DNA of 64,000 nt from Pedobacter psychrotolerans (GCF_004340665.1 NZ_SLWO01000006.1:248001-312000); one strand, 5' to 3'; counted from the first letter of the stretch, positions 8,792-18,024 are shown. Program-made: numbers and translations. The notes: a model not told the origin generated them from the sequence alone.

Positions 8792-9424
8792 TCAGATTTT
8801 TACTTTTCTCTCCTCCAGGTAAAAATGCCAAAGCAACATTACCGCCAACGTTCGGTATGGTTTCCAAATATTTGAAATTTCCAACAAATCTTCCTTTTTA
8901 GCATCTTTTGGTAGTTTCTTCAAACTCTTGACGGCATTCACTACGGCGAGATCTCCTATCGGAAAAATATCGCAGTGATGTAGTGTAAAAGCGAGATAAA
9001 TATCTACCGTCCAGTCTCCTATTCCCTTAATGTTTTTAAGTTGAATGCGGATATCATTAGCGGGAAGTAATGCCAATGCACTTAAAGATAAAGCTCCATT
9101 AATTATTTTCTGCGCCAGATCACGGACATATATGGTTTTTTGGCGACTGAAATAACAAGCCTTTAGTTCTTCATCATTGAGCTGCAGAAAGGATTCAGGA
9201 TTAATTTCTCCAATTTTAGCTTTCAGTTTATTCAATGCCGCCAACGCTGAAGCTAGTGATACCTGTTGTTCGAGAATGATATGCACCAATGATTCGAAAG
9301 TATTTGGCCTTGACCAAAAAGGTGGATAGCCATATCGGTTCATAATACCTGCTAGATCAGGATCTTGTTCTGCCAATAAATCGCAAAGCTGATGGTAATT
9401 ATTTAAATCAAAAACCTTAACCAT
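8792..9424 (-). CDS. DNA-3-methyladenine glycosylase II family (HhH-GPD)
   Basis: About 210 residues. Members excise alkylated bases, starting base-excision repair. The helix-hairpin-helix is seen as LKNIKGIGDWTVDIYLAF (~residue 130), followed by IFPIGDLAVVNAVK, whose Asp is the expected catalytic residue. It lacks the N-terminal AlkA ligand domain, so it is the short AlkA/Mag1-like type. Start: I prefer ATG at 9424 (MVKVFDLNNY), 8 bp after the TSUP gene ends; an upstream ATG at 9451 would overlap that gene by about 20 bp. It probably sits in an operon behind the permease. Confidence 0.85.
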   Translation of the reverse strand: MVKVFDLNNYHQLCDLLAEQDPDLAGIMNRYGYPPFWSRPNTFESLVHIILEQQVSLASALAALNKLKAKIGEINPESFLQLNDEELKACYFSRQKTIYVRDLAQKIINGALSLSALALLPANDIRIQLKNIKGIGDWTVDIYLAFTLHHCDIFPIGDLAVVNAVKSLKKLPKDAKKEDLLEISNIWKPYRTLAVMLLWHFYLEERKVKI

Positions 9425-9431
9425 AAGTACC

Positions 9432-10196
9432 TTACTTGAACAAAATATCATAGGCGAACCTTAATATGGTTCCAAAAACAACGATTAAGAAAAATACACG
9501 GACAAATTTATTCCCTTTGAGTAAAGCTAGACGGGTTCCAAAATAAGCCCCGCTTACATTAAAAAGGGCCATAGGCAAAGCGTACTGATAAAGAATGTGT
9601 CCGCTATAACTAAAATAAATAATCGCAGCCAAATTGGTTGCCATATTCACAATCTTTGCATGTGCGCTAGCACCTATAAAGTCAAACCCCAACACGGCGA
9701 TAAAAACCAAAATTAAAAAAGATCCTGTTCCCGGCCCGATCAAGCCATCATAAAACCCAATAACCAGCCCAAAGAGTGCAGCCATAAGTACCTGCTTTTT
9801 TACAGAATGATTTTTTTCCTGATGAATGCCAAATTGCTTGTTGAAATAAGTGTAAAGCGCCACCAAAATCAGTACAACCAGAATGATGGGCTTAATTACA
9901 GTATTATCAATCCGGCTGACCAAAAATGCGCCTAAAAGTGCTGCAATAAATGCCATCGCAGCACATATTGATAACACTTTATAGTTGAATTTAACTTGTT
10001 TAGCATATTTGAAAGCCGCCAAGGTGGTACCTGCTAGAGAAGGAATTTTGGTGGTTCCTAATAAGGTGGCCACCGGATAATGTGGTAAAATGAGTAAGGT
10101 GGCAGGCGTTTGCAATAAACCTCCGCCACCAACAATAGCATCTATAAAACCTGCTGCAAAAGCCACCAGGCAAAGTAAAATCAATTCATTTATCAA
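9432..10196 (-). CDS. TSUP (TauE/SafE) family membrane transporter
   Basis: 254 residues with about eight hydrophobic helices. The conserved first helix AFAAGFIDAIVGGGGLLQTP and its partner in the second half (FGLVIGFYDGLIGPGTGSFL) are the repeated signature of sulfite/sulfonate exporters of the TauE/SafE class. These proteins move sulfur-containing organic anions across the inner membrane, and the actual substrate cannot be read from sequence. The gene lies just upstream of the glycosylase and downstream of argS on the same strand (52 bp gap). Confidence 0.85.
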   Translation of the reverse strand: MINELILLCLVAFAAGFIDAIVGGGGLLQTPATLLILPHYPVATLLGTTKIPSLAGTTLAAFKYAKQVKFNYKVLSICAAMAFIAALLGAFLVSRIDNTVIKPIILVVLILVALYTYFNKQFGIHQEKNHSVKKQVLMAALFGLVIGFYDGLIGPGTGSFLILVFIAVLGFDFIGASAHAKIVNMATNLAAIIYFSYSGHILYQYALPMALFNVSGAYFGTRLALLKGNKFVRVFFLIVVFGTILRFAYDILFK

Positions 10197-10248
10197 GAAA
10201 TATCTTTTTTAGATCACCACCTTTATTCTCTATTTCAATTCTTTTGTC

Positions 10249-12021
10249 TTACATCCGCTCTGGCGAAGTAATTCCTAAAATCAACATCCCGGCATGAATC
10301 ACATCAGCAGTTTTTTTACAAAGATTTAAACGGAATTGTTTTGTATCGCCTTCTTCTGTCTTTACAATTGGCGGAACTTCATGGTAAAATTTATTAAATA
10401 ATTTAGCCAGTTCATAGAGATAGTTTGCTAAACTCGCCGGACTATAAGCCTTGGCTGCAACAGCAATCTCTGAAGGGTATTTAGCCAGTTGAAGAATCAT
10501 TTCCAGTTCTACATCTGATATTCCTGAAAACTGATCATTCCCAACTGCAAAATGATAATCAGATTTTTTTAGAAGTGATTTTATTCTGGCATGGGTATAC
10601 TGAATAAACGGACCTGTGTTACCTTGAAAATCAATGCTCTCTGCAGGATTAAACAATAAACGTTTTTTAGGTTCAACCTTCAAAAGGAAGTATTTCAGGG
10701 CACCCAAACCGATATTTTTATACAATTCTGCTTTATCTTCTTCAGGAAAGTCACTTGTTTTACCCAGCTCTTCTGTTTTTTCACGAGCAGTAGTAATCAT
10801 GCTTTCAATCAACTCATCGGCATCTACTACCGTTCCTTCGCGGCTTTTCATCTTTCCGTTTGGCAAATCCACCATCCCGTATGATAAATGGTATAAACCT
10901 TTGGCCCAGCTTTTTCCTAGTTTTTCAAGGATTAAAAACAACACTTTAAAATGGTAATCCTGCTCATTCCCCACCACATAAATCGACTCATCCATATTGA
11001 AATCGTCGTGTTTCATTTCAGCAGTTCCTAAATCCTGAGTAATGTAAACTGAAGTTCCGTCAGCACGTAAAACCAGTTTTTCGTCCAGACCATCAGCAGT
11101 TAAATCTATCCAAACCGAACCATCTTCTTTTTTGAAGAAAACACCTTTCTCCAAGCCTTCATCAACCGTATCTTTCCCTAGTAAATAAGTGTTACTTTCG
11201 TAATAAAACTTATCAAAATCTACTCCCAGGTTTTTATAAGTCACGTTGAAACCTGCGTAAACCCACTCGTTCATGGTTTTCCAAAGTGAAACTACCGCTT
11301 CATCTCCTTTTTCCCAGGCAAGTAACATCTGCTGTGCTTCTTTGATGAGCGGCGCATTTTTCTTGGCTACTTCTTCGGTTTGTCCTTCAGCTTTTAATGC
11401 CTCAATTTCCTTTTTAAACTCCTTATCAAAAATCACATAATATTTACCCACCAGGTGATCACCCTTTAAGCCTGAGCTTTCTGGTGTTTCGCCATTCCCC
11501 CATTTTTGCCAGGCCAGCATCGATTTACAAATATGAATTCCACGGTCGTTTACCAGGTTAACCTTCACCACATCATAACCATAAGCTTTTAGCAATTCGG
11601 AAACCGAATATCCCAACAAATTATTACGAACATGACCCAAATGAAGTGGCTTATTGGTATTTGGCGAAGAATATTCTACCATTACCTTTTTGCCATTAGA
11701 GGGGTAAACGCCGAAATCAGACGCTAAAATTTCATTATTGAACTGATTTAAGAAATAACCCTCAGCGATACTTAAATTTAAAAACCCCTTAACAACGTTG
11801 AATTTGGTTACATTTTCTACATTCTCCACTAAATATTCACCAATTTCATTTGCGGTTTGCTCTGGTGATTTCTTAGAAAGCTTGGTAATCGGAAAAACAA
11901 CTAGCGTAACCTGCCCCTCAAATTCTTTACGGGTTTCCTGTATATTGACCACACTTTCGGCAATTTCTTCCTGATAGAGCTCACGAATAGCTTTCTGTGC
12001 TTCGGTAATAATAAAATTCAT
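10249..12021 (-). CDS. argS: Arginine--tRNA ligase
   Basis: 590 residues, class I aminoacyl-tRNA synthetase charging tRNA-Arg. It has the N-terminal tRNA-binding domain, the HIGH-type motif in SSPNTNKPLHLGHVRN (~residue 118), a KMSKS-like element in PNGKMKSREGTVVDAD and a C-terminal anticodon-binding helical domain ending SPERM. The start Met (MNFIITEAQKAI) is conserved in position. Downstream on the same strand lie the TSUP transporter and the glycosylase; upstream is a divergent arginine deiminase-family gene, so several arginine-related genes cluster here. Confidence 0.96.
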   Translation of the reverse strand: MNFIITEAQKAIRELYQEEIAESVVNIQETRKEFEGQVTLVVFPITKLSKKSPEQTANEIGEYLVENVENVTKFNVVKGFLNLSIAEGYFLNQFNNEILASDFGVYPSNGKKVMVEYSSPNTNKPLHLGHVRNNLLGYSVSELLKAYGYDVVKVNLVNDRGIHICKSMLAWQKWGNGETPESSGLKGDHLVGKYYVIFDKEFKKEIEALKAEGQTEEVAKKNAPLIKEAQQMLLAWEKGDEAVVSLWKTMNEWVYAGFNVTYKNLGVDFDKFYYESNTYLLGKDTVDEGLEKGVFFKKEDGSVWIDLTADGLDEKLVLRADGTSVYITQDLGTAEMKHDDFNMDESIYVVGNEQDYHFKVLFLILEKLGKSWAKGLYHLSYGMVDLPNGKMKSREGTVVDADELIESMITTAREKTEELGKTSDFPEEDKAELYKNIGLGALKYFLLKVEPKKRLLFNPAESIDFQGNTGPFIQYTHARIKSLLKKSDYHFAVGNDQFSGISDVELEMILQLAKYPSEIAVAAKAYSPASLANYLYELAKLFNKFYHEVPPIVKTEEGDTKQFRLNLCKKTADVIHAGMLILGITSPERM

Positions 12022-12036
12022 GGCGTAAAAATAATA

Positions 12037-12182
12037 AAAAAGTCCGAAGTCAGGAGTCAGAAGTCCGAAGTTCAGTTCGCATTGAATAAGACCAAAGTCA
12101 ATAGATCATCGTAGAATGCTTATTTGTATGATTTCATCACATTCAATATCTGGTGACTTCGATCTTGAGACATCGGACTTTT
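12037..12182. repeat. Inverted-repeat spacer element
   Basis: The argS/arginine deiminase intergenic region is bounded by AAAAGTCCGA (near 12038) and TCGGACTTTT (12173-12182), with an inner GAAGTC / GACTTC pair. The left side carries short direct repeats of AGTCCGAAGT. It resembles the small dispersed palindromic elements common in sphingobacterial genomes. No gene is encoded. Confidence 0.4.
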
Positions 12183-12194
12183 GAAAAATTCTAA

Positions 12195-12202
12195 TAGCTT
12201 TG
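12195..12202 (+). promoter_or_regulatory. Bacteroidota -7 box before the arginine deiminase gene
   Basis: TAGCTTTG matches TAnnTTTG exactly and lies 16 bp before the ATG at 12219, which would give a very short leader. No TTTG was seen at the expected -33 distance. Confidence 0.4.
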
Positions 12203-12218
12203 CATCAACTAAATATTC

Positions 12219-13670
12219 ATGAGCGTAGAAAATCAAAATTTCGAAGTGAGCGTAAACACCGAAATCGGTCGGTTGCGTAAATTATTAATTCATAGTCCGG
12301 ATAGTGGCCTGGGGAAAGTGGTTCCCTCTAAAGCACAAGATTGGCTTTTTGAAGATATTGTACATTTGGATACGATCCGCAAGGATGAATACGATTATTA
12401 CATCAAGTTATTAATGTATTTTCTTGATCCTGAAAAAATCAAGGGAAAACTTGCTCAGATAGATTCAGAAGAAGGAAATAGAAATTTCTATAAGCCTAAC
12501 CATCCTGATTTTCACAATTCCACAGCAGTCATCGAAATTCAGAATCTATTAAGCGAGATGCTGGAGAATGAATCAATCCGTAAAAAATTAGTGGCTGCCG
12601 TTTGTGCTATTGAAGGGTGTACGTATAAGGTTCAAATTGAATTGGGCAATACCGATCCGAAGGAGCTTGCCGAAATCTTTATTTCAGGAACTTTGGCGAA
12701 TGATACCATGATTTTTGCACCCATTCCAAATTTAATCTTCACCAGGGACGTGGGTACTACAATCAATAACTATATTTTATTAAACAAGCCCGCAAAAAAA
12801 GCTCGTGTTCGCGAAACGCTTTTAATGCGTTACATCTTTTTCAATCACCCATTGTTTACCGATTATCAAAAGAATGTACTTGAAATTCCGGATGTGACCA
12901 TGCACTTTTTACGCCCGGGTGATGAACCTGCATTTAGCACAACATTGGAAGGTGGCGATGTCATGATGGTAAGCCCGAACCATGTATTGATTGGTTGCAG
13001 CGAAAGAACTTCGGAACACGGTGCCAATGAGGCGATTAAGTTATTGTTTGATCATGATGTAGTGGAGAAGGTAACGGTAGTTAAAATACCAAGCAAACGC
13101 GATTATATGCACTTGGATACTGTTTTTACACAAGTTAAACGCAACACCTGGGTGATCTTAAATTCTATTGCACATTCGCCAAAATACAATCCTTATGAGC
13201 CGATCAACTTTTTAAAAGAGCCGGAAGCGTTAGAATCTACAACTGCCATTCAGTTTACAAAAGCGAATCCACAGGAACCCAAACATTTTGAACATGTGGA
13301 GGCATTGCTAAACGATATTAGTCAGAATGATTTAAAAAGCACTGAACCAACAAAAATAATTTACAGCGGAAATAACCAGTTCCCTTACGATTCCAGAGAG
13401 CAGTGGACAGATTCCTGTAACCTTTTAGCCATAAAAGAAGGTGTAGTTTTAGGTTACGACAGAAATGACAAAACCGTAGAGGCGTTTAAAGCAGCTGGAT
13501 TTGATGTAGTTGATGTGAAAGATTTAATTCAGGACCTGGAAAGTGGCAAAGCTGATGCAGAAACCATTACCGACACCTTGATTTTAATGCCATCAGCGGA
13601 ATTATCACGTGCCCGTGGAGGTTTCCATTGCATGAGTTTACCTATTTTAAGAGACAACTTGGTTTATTAG
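12219..13670 (+). CDS. Arginine deiminase family protein (guanidine-modifying fold)
   Basis: 483 residues, cytoplasmic. The fold is that of arginine deiminase/amidinotransferase: an early IGRLRKLLIHSPDSG strand, FTRDVGTTIN (substrate-binding region, ~180), LEGGDVMMVSPNHVLIGCSERTS (~248), HLDTVFTQV with the catalytic His (~302), and the nucleophile Cys in GFHCMSLP (Cys471). ADI converts arginine to citrulline and ammonia. Length exceeds classical ADI (~410), so the exact substrate is uncertain. The CtlX-like hydrolase and arginine decarboxylase genes nearby support a role in arginine/citrulline metabolism. Confidence 0.8.
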   Translation: MSVENQNFEVSVNTEIGRLRKLLIHSPDSGLGKVVPSKAQDWLFEDIVHLDTIRKDEYDYYIKLLMYFLDPEKIKGKLAQIDSEEGNRNFYKPNHPDFHNSTAVIEIQNLLSEMLENESIRKKLVAAVCAIEGCTYKVQIELGNTDPKELAEIFISGTLANDTMIFAPIPNLIFTRDVGTTINNYILLNKPAKKARVRETLLMRYIFFNHPLFTDYQKNVLEIPDVTMHFLRPGDEPAFSTTLEGGDVMMVSPNHVLIGCSERTSEHGANEAIKLLFDHDVVEKVTVVKIPSKRDYMHLDTVFTQVKRNTWVILNSIAHSPKYNPYEPINFLKEPEALESTTAIQFTKANPQEPKHFEHVEALLNDISQNDLKSTEPTKIIYSGNNQFPYDSREQWTDSCNLLAIKEGVVLGYDRNDKTVEAFKAAGFDVVDVKDLIQDLESGKADAETITDTLILMPSAELSRARGGFHCMSLPILRDNLVY

Positions 13671-13739
13671 TCATTGGTTTATTTGGATATTGGTGCATAA
13701 CCTTTGCGTAATAAAATTGATAGTTAGTTAATATCTAAT

Positions 13740-13827
13740 TGACTAATGAAAGATTGAACTAATGACCAATGAACGATTTGACAAGTGAACTAATGTACTA
13801 ATGACTAATGAAAGATTAAACTAATGA
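13740..13827 (+). repeat. Direct repeat overlapping the ctlX start codon
   Basis: TGACTAATGAAAGATT followed by RAACTAATGA occurs at 13740-13765 and again at 13802-13827, with further ACTAATG units between. The second copy supplies the ATG (13824) of the downstream gene. The same ACTAATGA vocabulary recurs near 43990-44120. It looks like low-complexity spacer DNA spread by duplication. Confidence 0.5.
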
Positions 13828-14738
13828 AACAAATAACCAACCACCTTTTAATGATCCGCCCGGTTGACTTCAAATTTAACGAGCAAACCGCTGCAAATAA
13901 TAAATTTCAAGTGGCATCACTAGAAAGCGATGTTCAGAATCAGGCATTAAAAGAGTTTGATGGCTTTGTTGAATTGCTCAGGAAAAACGATGTTGATGTT
14001 ACGGTTATTGACGACACCCTACAGCCAGAAACACCAGACTCTATCTTTCCAAACAACTGGGTTTCCTTTCACGATGATGGCTCGATTTACCTTTACCCGA
14101 TGTTTTCTGAAAACCGCCGGTTAGAACGCAGAAAAGATATTTTAGAGGGCTTAAAAGAAAAGTTTGAAGTGAATCATGTGAGCGACTTAAGTTTCTATGA
14201 AATGCAATACGCATTTTTAGAAGGAACTGGGAGCATGGTGCTTGATCGTGTAAATAAGATCGCATATGCTTGTTTAAGTGTTCGTACCGACCAGGTAGTA
14301 TTGGATAACTTTTGCATGTTAACTGGTTACGAATCCGTTTCATTTCAAGCCGTAGACAATACAAACTTCCCGATTTACCACACCAATGTGATGATGTGCA
14401 TTGGAGATCGTTTCGCGGTGATTTGTCTGGATTCGATTCGGAATGATAAAGAAAAATTGGCGGTGATGTTAAAGCTTACCAATAGCGGAAAAACGATCAT
14501 AGAGATTACACTTGATCAAATGAACCATTTCGCAGGTAATATGCTACAGGTAGCTGATCAAAATGGTGAAAGTTTGTTAGTGATGTCTGAACAAGCCTAC
14601 TTATCACTTTCAAAAGAGCAAGTTGCCTCATTGGAACATTTTAGCCGAATCATTTATGCACCAATTTATACGATCGAAAAAAATGGTGGTGGCAGTGCAA
14701 GGTGTATGTTGGCAGAGATTCATTTGCCAAAGAAATAA
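13824..14738 (+). CDS. ctlX: Citrulline utilization hydrolase, CtlX type
   Basis: 304 residues of the guanidino-group hydrolase fold. Key elements are PDSIFPNNWVSFHDDG (~73), FLEGTGSMVLDR (~135), the HTNVMMCIG His (~188) and the C-terminal GGGSARCMLAE with the nucleophilic Cys294. CtlX-type enzymes hydrolyse citrulline to ornithine, so with the upstream arginine deiminase-like gene they could form an arginine-to-citrulline-to-ornithine route. That coupling is inferred from adjacency and family. The gap from the upstream gene is about 150 bp and repeat-filled, so co-transcription is uncertain. Confidence 0.8.
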   Translation: MKQITNHLLMIRPVDFKFNEQTAANNKFQVASLESDVQNQALKEFDGFVELLRKNDVDVTVIDDTLQPETPDSIFPNNWVSFHDDGSIYLYPMFSENRRLERRKDILEGLKEKFEVNHVSDLSFYEMQYAFLEGTGSMVLDRVNKIAYACLSVRTDQVVLDNFCMLTGYESVSFQAVDNTNFPIYHTNVMMCIGDRFAVICLDSIRNDKEKLAVMLKLTNSGKTIIEITLDQMNHFAGNMLQVADQNGESLLVMSEQAYLSLSKEQVASLEHFSRIIYAPIYTIEKNGGGSARCMLAEIHLPKK

Positions 14739-14912
14739 GCTTCATCCGAATCCTTGTTTGGTGACTCACTAAACAACTACCCAAATTTAACTAAGCTGTT
14801 CGGTTTGTCACCACCCAAGGGCTTGTAATCTCTCATTCCCTGGTTGGTGATACACCACAACATTCCATTCCAATAAGTTTTAGTACTTTCGCGGAAAATT
14901 ACAACACCAATT

Positions 14913-15491
14913 ATGTCTTTAGTAAAACAACTCCAAACACGGTCAGGAAACAAATGCGAATTATGCACAGCAGATACAGGTTTAAGCGTATACGAAGTTC
15001 CACCAATCAGCAATGCCAATAGTGATAACAGTATTTTGGTTTGTAAAACTTGCTTAGATCAGATTGAAAAAACAGAACAACTTGATGTAGCACACTGGAA
15101 AATCCTAACTGAAACCATGTGGTCTGAATTTCCCCCGGTACAGGTAGTAGCCTGGAGAATGCTAAGCAGATTAAGAAATGAAGGCTGGGCATCAGATAGT
15201 CTGGATATTCTATATCTTGATGAGGAAACACTTGACTGGGCTAAAAAAACCGGCGACCATGAATCAGATGGAACTGTAGAATTTCATCAGGACAGCAATG
15301 GCACTCGCCTATATGAAGGAGATACAGTTGTATTGGTTAAAACACTGGATGTTAAAGGATCAACATTAAGCGCAAAATTGGGCACAGTAGTTAAAAATAT
15401 CCGTTTAGTACACGACAATACCGAACAAATTGAAGGTAAAGTTGAGGGACAAACGATTGTAATTTTGACTAAGTATTTGAGAAAGGGATAA
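14913..15491 (+). CDS. yjdM: PhnA/YjdM-type zinc-ribbon protein
   Basis: 192 residues. The N-terminal zinc ribbon shows CELC (~15-18) and CKTC (~44-47). The C-terminal SH3-like beta-barrel reads LYEGDTVVLVKTLDVKGS, then KLGTVVKNIRLV and EGQTIVILTKYLRK, the usual end of this family. The family was named for alkylphosphonate use, but the E. coli homologue is not required for that, so the role is open. The protein is longer than the ~110-residue E. coli form because of a ~60-residue middle segment. A TACTTTCG sequence just upstream (near 14892) could be its -7 box. Confidence 0.85.
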   Translation: MSLVKQLQTRSGNKCELCTADTGLSVYEVPPISNANSDNSILVCKTCLDQIEKTEQLDVAHWKILTETMWSEFPPVQVVAWRMLSRLRNEGWASDSLDILYLDEETLDWAKKTGDHESDGTVEFHQDSNGTRLYEGDTVVLVKTLDVKGSTLSAKLGTVVKNIRLVHDNTEQIEGKVEGQTIVILTKYLRKG

Positions 15492-15509
15492 TCATTTTTT
15501 TATGAAATA

Positions 15510-15548
15510 GCAACCTCATTGCTGCAGCATCAGCAGCAATGAGGTTGC
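15510..15548. repeat. Perfect 16-bp hairpin (REP-like)
   Basis: GCAACCTCATTGCTGC and its exact complement flank a 7-nt loop. It is followed by a second small stem (AAACGG / CCGTTT) and CACAATGACGG, a word also found in the REP element at 17949. No T-tract follows on either strand, so it is more likely a dispersed palindrome than a terminator. Confidence 0.6.
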
Positions 15549-15660
15549 CACGAAACGGAGAAAAACCGTTTCTCACAATGACGGCCGCGTTAGTATGATG
15601 CCTTAGTTTTTTTGTCTCCCCCCGAACATTATAATGTTCAGCAATAATCTCCTATCTAAT

Positions 15661-15894
15661 TTACCACACCGGTGGTGCATAGAAGTTTTGTAAATTCTCG
15701 CAATTATATCCAAACTTAGTTAATAGAGAAACAGCATCGCTGATTTTATCCAGGCTAGAGTCGATTCTCAAAATCTTGTCGGAATCCGACAAATCTACAC
15801 TCCATGTAGCACCGGAAAGCAAAGTATTTAAATGATGAGAGATGTTATTCAATTCAATGCCTGATTGAATATTTGTTTTAAAGATCGAGATCAT
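15661..15894 (-). CDS. Small hypothetical protein (ferredoxin-like fold likely)
   Basis: 77 residues: MISIFKTNIQSGIELNNISH, a WSVDLSDSDKILRID strand, then an amphipathic helix and GYNCENL near the end. The beta-alpha-beta-beta-alpha pattern, with a Trp/Asp-rich second strand, resembles heavy-metal-associated-like small domains but lacks the CxxC metal motif. It stands alone between large gaps. I give it moderate confidence because the start, length and codon usage look natural, but no function can be proposed. Confidence 0.55.
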   Translation of the reverse strand: MISIFKTNIQSGIELNNISHHLNTLLSGATWSVDLSDSDKILRIDSSLDKISDAVSLLTKFGYNCENLQNFYAPPVW

Positions 15895-16466
15895 AATTGG
15901 GATGATTATAAATAAGTATTCCTTAATATTGATTAATTACCTAAGGGTGTAGACGATCTAAGTTTAAAATTACTTTAAAAAATTTAAAATAAGATATTAA
16001 ATACTGATTAATAGCTCATTAATTTAATGAATTATCTAATATTTCGTTAATAAAAATATTAGATTCGCTATTCAAACGTAAATATAAGCATAAGCCTGAT
16101 GAATCTAAACCTGATGGAGTGCGCACGAATCCCGGTTTTTTCTATCGGGGGAAGTAAAACGGAAAGCAGGACTAATCTTTAATTGAAATATAGATTTTGC
16201 TTTCCAAAGCTAATAAAGTACTTTCCCGCTGATTTAAATGATCTACGCAGAGAACATATTATGATCTGCTAAAATTTAAGATAGCTGCAGGAAATATTCC
16301 GCTTATTCAAATATTAAACTACACTCATCGTGCCTATTCAGGTTTAAAAAAGTGAGGTGAGCATATTCTGTGTAAAACTAATGCGTTTCTCTACAGTAAA
16401 AATATTTTTAATAAAGATTAATTCTCGATTTAAAATTACATTTTTGCAAAAATTATTTAAGATTAA
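15895..16466. other. Intergenic region upstream of the arginine decarboxylase gene
   Basis: 572 bp, AT-rich, without a coding frame of note. Near 16133-16148 CCCGG and TCGGGGG could pair around a T-rich loop. Close to the gene (~16438-16446) TTACATTTTTGC loosely resembles a Bacteroidota -7 box. No riboswitch is recognisable. Confidence 0.4.
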
Positions 16467-17855
16467 ATGCAGAGTTATTCAGAATTTCTCGATCTAAGCG
16501 TTGGCTTTCCACAAGAAGGCTTTGATGTAATAGATGATGAATTATATTTTCAGGATTTAAACCTGATGGAAATGATTGAAACTTATGGTACCCCCCTACG
16601 TTTCACCTATTTACCGCTGGTAAGTAAGAAGATTCAACAGGCGAAGATTCTTTTCCAGACTGCCATTTTGAAGAACAACTATCGTGGTGATTATAAATAT
16701 TGTTATTGCACGAAAAGCTCGCACTTTAAACATATTGTAGAAGAGGCATTGAAGAACAACATTCACCTTGAAACTTCTTCTGCTTTTGATATGCCAATGG
16801 TTGATGCTTTAGAGAAAAAGGGTCATTTAACTAAAGATACGACGATCATTTGTAACGGCTTTAAAACCTACCAATACAAGCAATATATTATTGATATGTT
16901 GCATGATGGATATACTAATATCATCCCGGTATTGGATAATAAAGAGGAATTTAATCTTTTTGATGATGAGGTTGATATTGAAACGCCTTGCAATTTAGGG
17001 ATCCGGATTGCAGCTGAAGAGCAACCTGATTCTCAATTTTACACCTCCCGCTTAGGTGTGCGTATGGAAGATATTATTGATTTCTACAACAATAAAATCG
17101 TTCACAACCCGAACTTCCGTGTAAAATTATTACACTTCTTTATTAACTCCGGGATTACAGATTCACCTTATTACTGGAATGAATTAGAGAAATATGTAAC
17201 ACTTTATTGCAAGTTCAAAAAAATCAATCCTGATTTAGATACTCTTGATATTGGTGGTGGGATGCCATTTAAAGATTCATTAGTTTTCGATTTCGATTAC
17301 GAATACATGGTAAACGAAATTGTAAAGCGGATTAAAGAAATCTGTGCTATACACGAGGTAATGGAGCCAGATATTATTACTGAATTTGGTAAATATACCG
17401 TAGCTGAGGCCTCTGGTATTCTATACAAAGTACTCGGTCGTAAACAACAAAATGATCGTGAGCGTTGGTTAATGTTAGATGGTTCTTTCATCACTAACTT
17501 ACCTGATGTTTGGGCGTTAAACCAAAAGTACATCTTATTGCCAATTAACAACTGGGATGCGGAATATGAACGGGTAAACTTGGGGGGTATTACCTGCGAT
17601 GGACAGGATTACTATAATCAGGAGGCTCATATGAACAGTGTGTTTATGCCGAAAACGCGTAAGGTACAGTATTTAGGTTTCTTTCATACTGGTGCTTACC
17701 AGGAGGTTTTAAGCGGTTATGGTGGAATTCACCATTGCTTACTGCCAAGCCCGAAACATGTATTGATCCGCAGAAACCGCGATGAAAGCTTTAATTTTGA
17801 GGTTTTTGGAGAAGAACAGAATAGTAAGCAGGTATTGAAGATACTGGGTTACTAA
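16467..17855 (+). CDS. speA: Arginine decarboxylase (PLP, alanine-racemase-fold type)
   Basis: 462 residues. The family decarboxylates arginine to agmatine for polyamine synthesis. The PLP lysine is expected at Lys83 in KYCYCTKSSHF. LDIGGGMPF (~270) binds the cofactor phosphate, EFGKYTVAEASG (~308) is the conserved C-terminal barrel strand, and the EGG-like CDGQDYYNQ region lies near 377. It is shorter than E. coli SpeA (~660), as is usual for Bacteroidota members, so other basic amino-acid substrates are possible. Its closeness to argS, the deiminase and CtlX genes suggests an arginine-handling neighbourhood. A strong terminator follows. Confidence 0.85.
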   Translation: MQSYSEFLDLSVGFPQEGFDVIDDELYFQDLNLMEMIETYGTPLRFTYLPLVSKKIQQAKILFQTAILKNNYRGDYKYCYCTKSSHFKHIVEEALKNNIHLETSSAFDMPMVDALEKKGHLTKDTTIICNGFKTYQYKQYIIDMLHDGYTNIIPVLDNKEEFNLFDDEVDIETPCNLGIRIAAEEQPDSQFYTSRLGVRMEDIIDFYNNKIVHNPNFRVKLLHFFINSGITDSPYYWNELEKYVTLYCKFKKINPDLDTLDIGGGMPFKDSLVFDFDYEYMVNEIVKRIKEICAIHEVMEPDIITEFGKYTVAEASGILYKVLGRKQQNDRERWLMLDGSFITNLPDVWALNQKYILLPINNWDAEYERVNLGGITCDGQDYYNQEAHMNSVFMPKTRKVQYLGFFHTGAYQEVLSGYGGIHHCLLPSPKHVLIRRNRDESFNFEVFGEEQNSKQVLKILGY

Positions 17856-17910
17856 TAAGTTTGGAGTTGAGCGTTTGGAGTTTGAGTTCCATGCGTCTAA
17901 AAAAACTAAG

Positions 17911-17941
17911 AGCGCTAAGTATTTACTTGGCGCTTTTTTTA
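17911..17941 (+). terminator. Intrinsic terminator of speA
   Basis: AGCGCtaAGT pairs with ACTtgGCGCT around ATTT, followed by seven to eight T residues, 56 bp after the speA stop. Confidence 0.7.
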
Positions 17942-17948
17942 TAGGTTT

Positions 17949-18024
17949 CGTCATTGCGAGTCGGTTTTTCAGCCGCCGAAGCAATCTCTTTGCTAAATAG
18001 ATTGCTTCGTGCCTCGCAATGACG
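17949..18024. repeat. REP/BIME-like double palindrome
   Basis: Outer arms CGTCATTGCGAG and CTCGCAATGACG enclose inner arms GAAGCAATCT and AGATTGCTTC. This GTCATTGCGAG...GAAGCAATCT vocabulary is a widespread dispersed palindrome in Bacteroidota. It lies between the speA terminator and the DUF72 gene. Confidence 0.75.
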
